Source of the DNA: Catenulispora sp.
Lineage (GTDB): Bacteria; Actinomycetota; Actinomycetes; Streptomycetales; Catenulisporaceae
Assembly: GCA_013361685.1 (NCBI GenBank)
Contig: JABFXP010000043.1
Location: 1 to 35,737, forward strand
Length of the DNA stretch: 35,737 nt
Direction of reading: 5' to 3'
Numbering within the stretch: position 1 is the first letter of the stretch; each line of letters starts with the position of its first letter. Positions 5,929-15,028 of the stretch are shown one piece after another. The translations under genes were made by a program, and so were the position numbers. Below the pieces are notes generated by a model, which ran no database searches, had not been told where the DNA came from, and saw nothing but the letters and a program-made list of their open reading frames with translations.

Positions 5929-7590
5929 ATGTCCAGGTTCAACCAGCGCGGCGTCAAGTCGGCCGTCAGCTCGCCCGTGGTCACGACCGGAGAGCGCGCT
6001 CGCACCGCCGAGGGCGGCGCCGGCTACCTGCGGGACGCGAAGTCCGAGCTATTCCTGCTCGCCGTCTCGAACTTCGTCGGCACCGACACCTTCTACGAGA
6101 CCGGCGGCCAGCGCGACGACCGGTTCACCCAACTGGTGCGGCAGCTCGCCGTCGAAGACCCGGCGTGGACCGCTGGGCTGCTCGGCTGGCTCCGCAGCCC
6201 GTCGGGCGGCAACATGCGCACCGCCGCGATCGTCGGCGCGGCCGAGTTCGTCAAGGGACGCTTGGACGCCACGGCCACTCGCGACTTGGTCCCGGACGTG
6301 CGCAAGGAGAACGCCGCCGCGGGCGGCTGGAACCGGCGTGTGGTCGGCTCCGTGCTACAGCGCGCGGATGAGCCGGGCGAGCTCCTCGCGTACTGGACGT
6401 CCCGGTACGGCAAGCGCATCCCGAAGCCGGTCAAGCGCGGCGTCGAGGACGCGGTCGGCGACCTCTACACCGAGCGCGCTCTGCTGAAGTACGACACATC
6501 CGCGGCTGCCTTCCGGTTCGGCGATGTCGTCGACCTTCTGCATCCGACGCCGATCGCCGCATGGCAGAGCGACCTGTTCCGGCACGCCATCGACCGTCGA
6601 CACGGTCGGGACGGCGAGGTTCCGGTTTCGCTGTCGCTGCTGGACACCCGTGCACAGATCGCGAAGTGGCCGGTCGAGCAGCGGCGTGCCCTGCTGCGCC
6701 GCCCGGACGCCGCAGACTTCCTGAAGCACGCCGGTATGACCTGGGAGGCCCTGGCCGGATGGCTGCAGGGCCCGATGGACGCCGCCGCGTGGGAGGCGAT
6801 CATCCCGTCCATGGCGTACATGGCGCGGCTGCGGAACTTGCGGAACTTCGACGAGGCTGGCGTCTCCGATGAGATCGCCGACCAGGTTGCGGCCGGCCTG
6901 GCGGATCCGGAGCAGGTGGCGCGGTCGCGGCAGTTGCCCATGCGGTTCTACTCGGCGTTCAACGCCGCGCCGTCGCTGCGGTGGGGGCACGCGCTGGAGA
7001 AGGCGCTGACCGCGTCGCTGGCCAACATCCCGGCGATCGGTGGCCGCACGCTGATCCTGGTGGACACCTCCTCCTCGATGGACGACGCCTTCTCCCGGGA
7101 TGGCACGCTCATGCGGTGGGACGCGGCCGCCCTGTTCGGGATCGCCCTCGGACGGCGCTGCGCCGCCGCGGATGTCGTCTCGTTCTCCAGTGCCCGCTAC
7201 TACATCAACGACCAGCCCGGCGCGAAGACGAAGGCGTTCCCCCTCACCCGGGGCGGCTCCGTGCTCGGCGACGTGAAGGCGTGGAAGGACGGCGGCTGGT
7301 TCCTCGGAGGCGGCACCGACACCGCGGCCGCGCTCCGCCAGGAGTACCAGCAGCATGATCGCGTCATCATCGTCACCGACGAGCAGGCCGGCGAGGACCC
7401 GCGCGAGGTGTCCGCCTCCGTCCCGGAGACGGTTCCGATGTACACGTGGAACCTCGCCGGGTACCAGACGGGGCACGCGCCGTCCGGCGCCCGGAACCGA
7501 CACGCCTTCGGCGGCCTCACCGACGCCGCGTTCCAGATGGTGCCGCTCCTGGAAGCCGGCCGCGACGCCCACTGGCCCTGGGAGAACTGA
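5929..7590 (+). CDS. rsr: Ro60/Rsr family RNA-binding protein (TROVE domain + VWA domain)
   Basis: GGAGYLRDAKSELFLLAVSNFVGTDTFYETGGQRDDRF, TROVE HEAT-like repeats; C-terminal VWA with MIDAS LILVDTSSSMDD. Confidence 0.95.
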   Translation: MSRFNQRGVKSAVSSPVVTTGERARTAEGGAGYLRDAKSELFLLAVSNFVGTDTFYETGGQRDDRFTQLVRQLAVEDPAWTAGLLGWLRSPSGGNMRTAAIVGAAEFVKGRLDATATRDLVPDVRKENAAAGGWNRRVVGSVLQRADEPGELLAYWTSRYGKRIPKPVKRGVEDAVGDLYTERALLKYDTSAAAFRFGDVVDLLHPTPIAAWQSDLFRHAIDRRHGRDGEVPVSLSLLDTRAQIAKWPVEQRRALLRRPDAADFLKHAGMTWEALAGWLQGPMDAAAWEAIIPSMAYMARLRNLRNFDEAGVSDEIADQVAAGLADPEQVARSRQLPMRFYSAFNAAPSLRWGHALEKALTASLANIPAIGGRTLILVDTSSSMDDAFSRDGTLMRWDAAALFGIALGRRCAAADVVSFSSARYYINDQPGAKTKAFPLTRGGSVLGDVKAWKDGGWFLGGGTDTAAALRQEYQQHDRVIIVTDEQAGEDPREVSASVPETVPMYTWNLAGYQTGHAPSGARNRHAFGGLTDAAFQMVPLLEAGRDAHWPWEN

Positions 7591-7617
7591 CTCACCAGCA
7601 CGACGCCCCCGGCCAGT

Positions 7618-7648
7618 GCCTCGCCGTACACCCCCGTGACGGCGAGGC
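7618..7648. terminator. bidirectional hairpin between Ro60 and the integrase
   Basis: GCCTCGCCGT acacccccgtg ACGGCGAGGC, 10 bp. Confidence 0.6.
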
Positions 7649-7660
7649 GCTGCGCTGCTG

Positions 7661-8746
7661 TCAGAGCCCGATGCCGATCAGCGGATTGTTCTCACCCCAG
7701 CCGTCGTCTTCCTCGATGTAGGCGAGGAGTGCCTTCGACCCGTCAGCCCATCCGCCGTGCCGGCCGATGTCCACCAGGTCTTTGCCGGCGGCGCGGGCGG
7801 CGGTGACGAATCCGCGGCGCATGCTGTGTGAGCGCCAGCGTCCCTCAAGGTCGGCCGCCTCGGCGGCGGCCTGAACAACGTCGGCGGCGGCGTCGGTGGT
7901 CATGCGCCCGGCCAGGTCGCCGATCGGCCGGCCGCCCCGGATCATGGGCGGGGCAATACGGCCGTGCCGATCCAGTCGGATGAACAGCGGCCCCTCGGTG
8001 CGGCCTTGCTCGGCAAGGACAGAGAGGTACGCCTGGACGGCCCGCACGGGGCAGGTGGCCGGGTCACTGCCGTACAGGACTTTCGGCTCCTGCCACTTCT
8101 TGATCTTCTTGCGGTAGACGTTCACGGCCATGCCGCGCCGCTTGTCGTCGTCGTGGAACGTCACGGACGCGATGTTCAGGGACACCATCTCGCTGGCGCG
8201 CCCAGCGATCGCGTGGGAAAGCAGCAGCAGCGCGGCGTCCCGCTTGCCCTTCAGTGTGGCGCGGTCGAGGGTGGCGACGAGCTTACGCAGGACGGCGGGC
8301 ACGGCAGCGTCGACCCGGTTGGCCTGGGCGTGCCGCCGGTCGGCGTCGTCGTCGGAGGTGGACAGGGCGGCCTTGTACCCGGCGATGACCTTGCGGGCGC
8401 CCTTGGTCTCGGGCGGTTGAATGCCAGCGGCCTTGTGGGCGGTGCGGATGGCAGCCAGGGCCCGGTCGAGGCTGGACGGGGCGTAGGGGCGCCCGGTGCG
8501 CGGCCGTGGAGTGTCCTTCAGCGCGGTCAGGTACTCCACGAGGGTCTCCGGCGCGGCGGGGATCGGGGGGAGACCCTGCTCGGCACACCAGGCGGTGAAC
8601 GCCTCCCAGTCGCGAGAGTAGGCGACGCGGGTGGAGTCAGCGGTGCCGGCCTCGACGGCGGCGCGCGCCGCAGGCGACAGTGGCCGCCGCACTGGGGACG
8701 GCGCGGGGGTGGCGTGGTCTCGGTGGGCGATCTCGGTTCCGGTCAC
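7661..8746 (-). CDS. tyrosine site-specific recombinase/integrase 1
   Basis: Tyr-recombinase fold: ...HAIAGRASEMVSLN...HSMRRGFVTAARAAGKDLVDIGRHGGWADGSKALLAYIEEDD. Confidence 0.9.
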   Translation of the reverse strand: MTGTEIAHRDHATPAPSPVRRPLSPAARAAVEAGTADSTRVAYSRDWEAFTAWCAEQGLPPIPAAPETLVEYLTALKDTPRPRTGRPYAPSSLDRALAAIRTAHKAAGIQPPETKGARKVIAGYKAALSTSDDDADRRHAQANRVDAAVPAVLRKLVATLDRATLKGKRDAALLLLSHAIAGRASEMVSLNIASVTFHDDDKRRGMAVNVYRKKIKKWQEPKVLYGSDPATCPVRAVQAYLSVLAEQGRTEGPLFIRLDRHGRIAPPMIRGGRPIGDLAGRMTTDAAADVVQAAAEAADLEGRWRSHSMRRGFVTAARAAGKDLVDIGRHGGWADGSKALLAYIEEDDGWGENNPLIGIGL

Positions 8747-8880
8747 AGAAAGGCTGTTCCTCCGTCAAATCAGGCTCCAGAGAAGAAACATTATCAGGAG
8801 TCAGGTGTTCGGCGCCCGCCGCCCACGTGAACGGCCCGCCGTCCGTAGACGACGGGCCGGATCCAGGCATGCCGGTACGG

Positions 8881-9087
8881 CTACGCGACGCGCGCCACAT
8901 CCCCGCGGGACAGGGCGGCCTCGGCGCGCTGTGCATCGAGGTAGGCGACCTGGAGCCGATGGAGCTCGGCGAGCGCGCCCGGCGTCCACACCCGGCACTT
9001 CGAGACCAGGTCCCGAATCCGCGCGTTGAGCACGGCGGCCGTAGGGCGCACGGTGCTCTCATCCGGCGAGATCGGGGACATGGTCAA
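8881..9087 (-). CDS. hypothetical protein (68 aa)
   Basis: ORF MTMSPISPDESTVRPTAAVLNARIRDLVSK... Confidence 0.5.
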   Translation of the reverse strand: MTMSPISPDESTVRPTAAVLNARIRDLVSKCRVWTPGALAELHRLQVAYLDAQRAEAALSRGDVARVA

Positions 9088-9144
9088 AGCCTACGGGCCG
9101 GGTGTGACAGGCGTGCAACACGGCCGACGGGGCGGCATATGCCG

Positions 9145-9681
9145 TCAGGTCAGCGCCTCGGCGGCGGCCTCCAGCACCAGGTGCCATGGGTATTCGGCAG
9201 GCCGGCCCTGGCCCGGCTCGTTGGGCACGAACCCGCCCTCGCCGTACAGCACCCGCACCCCGGCGGACCGCAGTGTCGCGATGGACCGCTCGAACTGTGG
9301 GTGCTGCACGTAGGCCGCGTTCACGCACGGCATCGTCACCAACGGGATCCTCTTCCCGATCGCCTCGGCCGCCACCCCGACGATGAACGTGGACGTGAGC
9401 CCCAGCGCCCAGGCGTTGATCGTATTGAACGTCGCCGGGGCGACCGCGATGACGTCGGCCGGAGGCCACACGTCCGGCTCGCCGGGCATCTTGTACTCCG
9501 ACCGCACCGGGTGCCCGGTCAGCGCCGCCAGGCCGTCCAGGGACTCGGCGAGCCACCGGGCCGCGGTCGGCGTCAACCCGAGACACACGTCCCAGCCATC
9601 CGCTTGGGCGGACTCGACCACCGCCGCGACATCGAATACAGGCGGGGCCGCGGAGCCGAACAGGTACAGGGTGCGCGTCAT
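9145..9681 (-). CDS. flavoprotein (HFCD/PPC-decarboxylase-like fold)
   Basis: MTRTLYLFGSAAPPVFDVAAVVESAQADGWDVCLGLTPTAARWL...PPADVIAVAPATFNTINAWALG. Confidence 0.8.
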   Translation of the reverse strand: MTRTLYLFGSAAPPVFDVAAVVESAQADGWDVCLGLTPTAARWLAESLDGLAALTGHPVRSEYKMPGEPDVWPPADVIAVAPATFNTINAWALGLTSTFIVGVAAEAIGKRIPLVTMPCVNAAYVQHPQFERSIATLRSAGVRVLYGEGGFVPNEPGQGRPAEYPWHLVLEAAAEALT

Positions 9682-9791
9682 AGCGCCACCCAACCCCGAC
9701 GACCCGCCGGCATGCAACCGCCCCCAAGCCGGGTCGGCGAGGGGGCGGCGCGGGTACGGTTCCGGATGGTGAGTCAGGAACGGAGCCCATT

Positions 9792-10976
9792 ATGCCCAGA
9801 CACGACGACGACCACACGGGCACCCGCATCAGGGAGCAACGCAGACTGGCCAGACTGACCCAACGCGAACTGGCCGCCCGCATCCCCTTCTCCTACAGCC
9901 TCCTCAACCAGGTGGAGTGCGGTGCCCGGCCGGCCAGCGTCGACTTCCTCGCCGCTGTCGCGCGCGCCCTCCGGATCGACGTCACCGTGCTGACAGGACA
10001 GCCCTACGTGACCGAACTGCAGAAGGACCGCCTCGCCGAACTCGTGCGACCGATCCGCGAGGCTCTCGACCTGTACGACCTCGGCCCGGACCCGGACCTC
10101 GTCGTCCGCCCGGCCGGGCAGCTCGCCGCGGCGGCCGACGACCTGTGCCGCACCGTCCGCGCCACCCGCCTCCGCAACGCCGCCGTCGCCCTGCCCGGCA
10201 CCATCGCCGAGCTGACCACCGCCGCCTGGCAGGCCCAGACGACGGACCTGTGGCAGGCCCTGGCCAGCACCTACCGCACCGCCCACGACGTCAGCGTCAA
10301 ACTCGGCTACTTCGACCTGTCCAGCGTGGCCCTGGACCGCATGGAATGGGCCGCCGCCCGCGCATCCGACCCGCTGCTCGCCGCGGTCCGCCAGTACATG
10401 CGGGCCCTGAACTACTTCCGCGAGGGCGACCAGTCTCTCGGCCTGCGCCTGATCGGCTCCGGCCACGGCATCCTGCAGCAGGCCGAACCCGGCCGGGCGA
10501 CCACCGCCGTCACCGGGCAACTCCACCTGGGGGCGTCCGTCATCGCCGCCCGCGCCCGCGACGCCGACCTCACCGAAACCCACCTGGCCGAGGCTGCCGC
10601 TCTCGCCGAGCAGACCGGCGACGCGGCCGACATCCACTGGCTGTCCTTCGGGCCGGCCAACGTCGCCTTGCACCGCATGTCCGCGGCCGTGGAGATGCGG
10701 CACTACGGGCAGGCACTCCAGCAGGCCCGCCGCATGAGCCTGCCGGCGACGCTGGCCACATCCCGGCGCGCCCACTTCTACGTCGACCGGGCCCGCAGCG
10801 AGATGGAGACCGGCCGCACCGAGGCCGCCCTCACCAGTCTCGTCGAGGCCCGCCGGGCCGCACCGGAGCAGACCCGGTATCACCCGGGCGCACGGGAGAC
10901 CATCAGCGGCCTCGTCCATGCCGCCCGGCGGGCACCGGAAACCCTCAGCGGCATGGCGGCCTGGATCGGCCTGTAG
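9792..10976 (+). CDS. XRE-family HTH regulator with TPR-like C-terminal region
   Basis: TRIREQRRLARLTQRELAARIPFSYSLLNQVECGARPASVDFLAAVARAL; helical repeats follow. Confidence 0.85.
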   Translation: MPRHDDDHTGTRIREQRRLARLTQRELAARIPFSYSLLNQVECGARPASVDFLAAVARALRIDVTVLTGQPYVTELQKDRLAELVRPIREALDLYDLGPDPDLVVRPAGQLAAAADDLCRTVRATRLRNAAVALPGTIAELTTAAWQAQTTDLWQALASTYRTAHDVSVKLGYFDLSSVALDRMEWAAARASDPLLAAVRQYMRALNYFREGDQSLGLRLIGSGHGILQQAEPGRATTAVTGQLHLGASVIAARARDADLTETHLAEAAALAEQTGDAADIHWLSFGPANVALHRMSAAVEMRHYGQALQQARRMSLPATLATSRRAHFYVDRARSEMETGRTEAALTSLVEARRAAPEQTRYHPGARETISGLVHAARRAPETLSGMAAWIGL

Positions 10977-10986
10977 GGAGCGCTCA

Positions 10987-11014
10987 CGAACGCTCACAGA
11001 TCTGTGAGCGTTCG
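10987..11014. repeat. 28-nt perfect palindrome
   Basis: CGAACGCTCACAGA|TCTGTGAGCGTTCG. Confidence 0.9.
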
Positions 11015-11070
11015 GCCGTTGCCGCTCGGTCACGCTGGATCCAGCCTGATCGACACCACGGGAGTACGGG

Positions 11071-11331
11071 ATGCAGGATCCTCCGGACTGGCAGCGCGGC
11101 CACGAGACCGCCCGGCTGCTGCATGATGCGCTGCTGCAGGTCGGTGTCCCGGAGACGGAGCTGACAACGCTGACGGCGCGGCCGGATGAGTCGGGGCGTC
11201 CGCGGGTGCATGTGCCGCGCCTGTCCGTGGAGTCCGCAGAGCGGATCCTGGCGGCCCTGGCACCGTACCTGGGGCCGGCGTGGATAGGGCACCGGGATGC
11301 GGCACCCATCGCGCCGGGCCGGCCCGGGTGA
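11071..11331 (+). CDS. hypothetical protein (86 aa)
   Basis: ORF MQDPPDWQRGHETARLLHDALLQVGVPE... Confidence 0.6.
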   Translation: MQDPPDWQRGHETARLLHDALLQVGVPETELTTLTARPDESGRPRVHVPRLSVESAERILAALAPYLGPAWIGHRDAAPIAPGRPG

Positions 11332-11565
11332 CGGGCCATCATGACGGGGCCCTGGCCGGCTTGCTGGTGGCCGCTGGTGGCCCTTGGTCTGCCGCTGTCC
11401 CCGCCCCCCCCGTCGGGACGGCGGCAGACACTCTCCGGAGCAACCCTGCTCCGTTCCGTGCCGAACCCCTTGCCGGGTGACGCGCGTAGTGGAACCATGC
11501 ACAAGGCAATCGGAAGCGGCATTCCGCATCTCGCCTCCCCCACACCCGGCGAGACCAGCCAACGC

Positions 11566-12183
11566 CTACCGCAGCCTGAGCTGCCACCGATCGCGGGGGA
11601 GGATCATGTCAGACGTCTCTGTCGGAACACCCTCGGCGTCCAGCCGGGTCCGCACGATCCGCAGGGCCACCGAATCCACCGGCAGCCGCACTGCCGCCGC
11701 CTGCTCACGGCCCGCCAGCACCGCATCGACCGTCGCCGTGTACGACACGTGGGGCCGGCGCTGCCCGCGCCACCACGTGGTGACGTACATGGCCGCCCGG
11801 CCCGCGGCGTCGAGGCGCTCCTCGGTCTCCCGGCGCAGCCGCAGCCCCGGGTTGATGTCGAGACGCTCGGCCAGTTGGTCGGTGGCGGTGGTGATCCCGC
11901 GGGCTGTCGTCTCGACGCGGTACGGCCAGGGAGCGTCAGGGTCGGTCATCGTCAGCACGAGGGGAGCATGCGCCACCTCGACTGGACGCCGCTCGCCCTG
12001 TGACTCCAGGATGCCGCGCTGCTGCAGCAGGACAACGGCCAGCCGGACGGTCTGCTCGTGCACGTGGTACTCGCGCCCGAGCGCGGCCCTGGACGGCAGC
12101 CGGTCTCCGGGCAGCCACTCACCGGCCGCGATGCGCCGCTCGATGTCGGCGGCGATGCGCCGATGGCGGGCAGGAGGCGGCAT
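11566..12183 (-). CDS. GntR-family regulator with UTRA-like effector domain
   Basis: RRIAADIERRIAAGEWLPGDRLPSRAALGREYHVHEQTVRLAVVLLQQRGILES. Confidence 0.9.
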   Translation of the reverse strand: MPPPARHRRIAADIERRIAAGEWLPGDRLPSRAALGREYHVHEQTVRLAVVLLQQRGILESQGERRPVEVAHAPLVLTMTDPDAPWPYRVETTARGITTATDQLAERLDINPGLRLRRETEERLDAAGRAAMYVTTWWRGQRRPHVSYTATVDAVLAGREQAAAVRLPVDSVALRIVRTRLDAEGVPTETSDMILPRDRWQLRLR

Positions 12184-12241
12184 CGGGTCCCCTACGGGCG
12201 ACGATCATGCAAGGCCGCCACGGTAGAGACCGCGATGAACG

Positions 12242-12255
12242 CTCGATATATCGAG
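12242..12255. promoter_or_regulatory. candidate GntR operator, perfect palindrome CTCGATATATCGAG
   Basis: 14-nt palindrome about 60 bp upstream of the GntR start. Confidence 0.4.
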
Positions 12256-12457
12256 GATTGCGCGTGCCGACTGCTACGCGCGTCCACCTGGGCTCGGCGT
12301 CGGTTCGCGTGAGAGTGCCCGGCGCCGGGAGGCCGCCCCCGCCGCAGCACCCCCCTAGCGGTGGGGGCGGTCGCATATGCCACGCACCGTGAGGTCGTGG
12401 CCAGATTCACCCGAACGGGTGAATACCGAAGGCAAGGAGTGCTCGTTGAACACGGCG

Positions 12458-12500
12458 CCGGCCCCGGATCGACCGCCCCCTAGTGGCGATCCGGGGCCGG
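12458..12500 (+). terminator. terminator hairpin
   Basis: CCGGCCCCGGATCG ... CGATCCGGGGCCGG (14 bp) then TTTCTCC. Confidence 0.7.
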
Positions 12501-12533
12501 TTTCTCCCCTTCGCCGTACAACCCTTTCGGGGT

Positions 12534-12569
12534 TGCGAAGTTGTTACACACTAAACCGTAACCTTCGCA
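12534..12569. repeat. bulged inverted repeat
   Basis: TGCGAAG-tt-GTTAC-acactaaacc-GTAAC-CTTCGCA. Confidence 0.7.
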
Positions 12570-12657
12570 CACGTCATCGTCACAACTCGGTCGTGCCGTG
12601 GCAGGATCAGTCCACCACTAGGGGGCACTCCCGGCAGATCCCATCGGGGGAGGGCTC

Positions 12658-12858
12658 ATGGAACAAGTGCTCGTTGCGGATCTGGGTCCAGGCATAGACG
12701 GCTGGGCAGCCCAGATCAACGGGAGCATCGTGTGTGTGGCAACACCGAGGATCGCGCACGACGCCGGCGCAAGGCGGCACGTGCGAGCCCTCGTCACGGC
12801 CGCGGGCGGCAACTGCACGACGTGCAGGGGCTGTCCGATAGGGCGCGAGGTTGCCTGA
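12658..12858 (+). CDS. small Cys-rich protein (66 aa)
   Basis: MEQVLVADLGPGIDGWAAQ...GGNCTTCRGCPIGREVA. Confidence 0.5.
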   Translation: MEQVLVADLGPGIDGWAAQINGSIVCVATPRIAHDAGARRHVRALVTAAGGNCTTCRGCPIGREVA

Positions 12859-12939
12859 TAGTGATGTGCGGAGAGGCCGGCGGCAGGGGTGCTCTGCCGG
12901 CCCGCACGCTCACTGCACACAGCACAGTAGGGAGCCCGC

Positions 12940-14283
12940 ATGCCGTACACCGAGATCCGCGGCAACAGCATCCGCGTCAAGTGGTGGAACGGCCAGTACA
13001 GGCTCGACACCGACGGGCGGCCGACCAGGAGGAAGGTCTACGAGTCGGCCAGCGGCCCCGAGGACGGCGTTCCTTTCGCCAGCGAGGACGAGGCGTACAA
13101 CTTCGGCCTTGACCGGGAGTCGGACGTCCGCAACGGCCGTCACATCAAGCGCAGCGACGGCAAGATGCTCATGGCAGACCTCTGCCCGGCCTGGCTGGGG
13201 CTGCAGGATCTGGCCTACGACTCGATCCGCGCCTACAGGACCGCGATCAATGCGAAGATCCTGCCGCACTGGAAGGCTCGCGCGGTCGGCGACATCACCG
13301 TCCCCGAGTACGACGCCTGGGCGAAGCAGATCCGCGCCACCTGCGCACCGTCCTACGCCAAAAACATCCTGATGGTCTTCAGCCTGATCATGGACTACGC
13401 CGTGTCCTGCGGCATGCGCAAGACGTCCCCCGTGGTCAAGATCCGGCGCCGCGGCAAGTACGTGCCGCGCAAGCGCGAACGCAAGACCGACCTCGACCTG
13501 GCCGTCGTGCATCGGCTCGCCCTCAACGCCAACGAACTGTGGGGATACACCGGGTACGTCTTCTTCCTCACGATCGCCTTCACGGGCATGAGGCGGGCGG
13601 AGATCTTCGGGTTGCGGCGCGAGTACAGTTCGCCGACCTGGCCGGCTTCCGATCCCCGGATCGATCCCGACGAGGAGGCCCGGTACAAGGCCGACATGCT
13701 GCGCTACGGCACAGGTGAGGGCCGGATGCCTGCCCTGCGGGTCGAGTACCAGCACAAGTACATCGACGGCGTCCCGACGCTGGCGATGCCGAAGTACGGG
13801 TCGCGGCGCACGATCGTCCTGCCGCCGTTCCTGGCGCAGATGCACGAGGCACTGCTGAAGTCCCACGACTGCGAGTGGACGTTCCCGTCGGTCACGGGCG
13901 GCCCGCTGCTGTACGCCGAGTGGGCGGGCCGCTACTACGGACCGATCGCCCGTGGCACCGAGGGCCGCGGCGGGCGCTTCCCATTGCCGGCCGTGCCGGC
14001 GGTCCCGGAGTGGCTGGTGCCGGACGGCAGGGGCGGCGTGAAGCCGAAACGGATGCACCTTCTCCGCCACGGCCACAAGGAGTGGCTCGACGAGGCCGGG
14101 GCCGCGCGGGTGGCGGTGGAGGCCCGGATGGGGCATGAGCTCCCGGGCATCGAGGGCGTCTACAGCCACGTGACAGCGGTGATGGAGCAGCGCATCATGG
14201 AGGTGCTGCAGGAGCGCTGGGAGACGTTCACGGCGGGCCTGGGGACGCAGTGGAGTCCGCCGTCTCCCATCCGTCTCCCATGA
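12940..14283 (+). CDS. int: phage tyrosine integrase 2
   Basis: N-terminal SAM-like region; ...FTGMRRAEIFGL...; C-term LLRHGHKEWLDEAGAARVAVEARMGHELPGIEGVYSHVT. Confidence 0.93.
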   Translation: MPYTEIRGNSIRVKWWNGQYRLDTDGRPTRRKVYESASGPEDGVPFASEDEAYNFGLDRESDVRNGRHIKRSDGKMLMADLCPAWLGLQDLAYDSIRAYRTAINAKILPHWKARAVGDITVPEYDAWAKQIRATCAPSYAKNILMVFSLIMDYAVSCGMRKTSPVVKIRRRGKYVPRKRERKTDLDLAVVHRLALNANELWGYTGYVFFLTIAFTGMRRAEIFGLRREYSSPTWPASDPRIDPDEEARYKADMLRYGTGEGRMPALRVEYQHKYIDGVPTLAMPKYGSRRTIVLPPFLAQMHEALLKSHDCEWTFPSVTGGPLLYAEWAGRYYGPIARGTEGRGGRFPLPAVPAVPEWLVPDGRGGVKPKRMHLLRHGHKEWLDEAGAARVAVEARMGHELPGIEGVYSHVTAVMEQRIMEVLQERWETFTAGLGTQWSPPSPIRLP

Positions 14284-14502
14284 GGCATCCCCGAGGGGTC
14301 TCGGCCGCAGGTCATAGGTGTGGCGTGGCTTGGCCGGTCGACATATACGGCCTGTCGGCCGCGTGAAGGGTGCATGCCGGGCTGAAGTGCCGGAATGGCC
14401 GCTGATCAGCGGGTTAACCTGCCAAGACGTACATCTGTAGTCGCCCTGTCAGACAGTGAAAACTCCCTGTCGGACGCATTTTTTTCCCATCCGTCTCCCA
14501 TG
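14260..14502. repeat. candidate attachment/core repeats flanking the int 3' end
   Basis: TCCCATCCGTCTCCCATG at 14265-14282 and 14485-14502; tandem CCGTCTCCCAT at 14260-14281. Confidence 0.55.
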
Positions 14503-14590
14503 GGCGCCCACCGTCGATCACCTATCGTCGTTCTGTCGGACACGCGAAGAGCGGCGGTCCACCTCGTGTGGGCCGCCGCTCTTCTGCGTT

Positions 14591-15019
14591 TCAGTCCTTC
14601 GGCGGAAGGATGCCGCGGGCCCGTAGTACCTCGATGGCCCGCTCGTTGATCCGGCGGATCTGTGAGGCGGTGAGGTCGTCCGTGGTGGCGATGAGGGCGC
14701 CCTGCAGCGCGTCCCGGACCTCGGCCTCCAGCGTCTCGGGCGGGACGACCGCGATGTGGCCGCCGGCGGGCTCTGGGTCGACGAGCGAGGGCTCACCGCC
14801 GTCGAGGATCTTGCGGCAGCTTCCGGCGGTCCAGCCCAGCGTGGTCTCGGCAGCGTCGTAGGTGTCCTGCCGCACCGGCTTCGCGTTCTCCATACGCGTC
14901 CAGGTGTCTTTGCTGATGTGCGCTACGACGGCGGCCCGCCTTACGGACAGGCCGAGGCGATTGCGGCGGTCGGTGACGCGTTCCGCAAGTCGCTGCAGGT
15001 CAGGTGTTGCCACGCGCAC
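14591..15019 (-). CDS. XRE-like phage repressor
   Basis: VRVATPDLQRLAERVTDRRNRLGLSVRRAAVVAHISKDTWTRMENAKPV; GTG start at 15019 favoured over the longer ORF. Confidence 0.75.
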   Translation of the reverse strand: MRVATPDLQRLAERVTDRRNRLGLSVRRAAVVAHISKDTWTRMENAKPVRQDTYDAAETTLGWTAGSCRKILDGGEPSLVDPEPAGGHIAVVPPETLEAEVRDALQGALIATTDDLTASQIRRINERAIEVLRARGILPPKD

Positions 15020-15028
15020 ATCATGACA

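Noticed and set aside
9774-11543. Long minus-strand ORF (589 aa) opposite the XRE-TPR gene
   Set aside because: Antisense GC-rich frame; the sense ORF has a clear HTH domain
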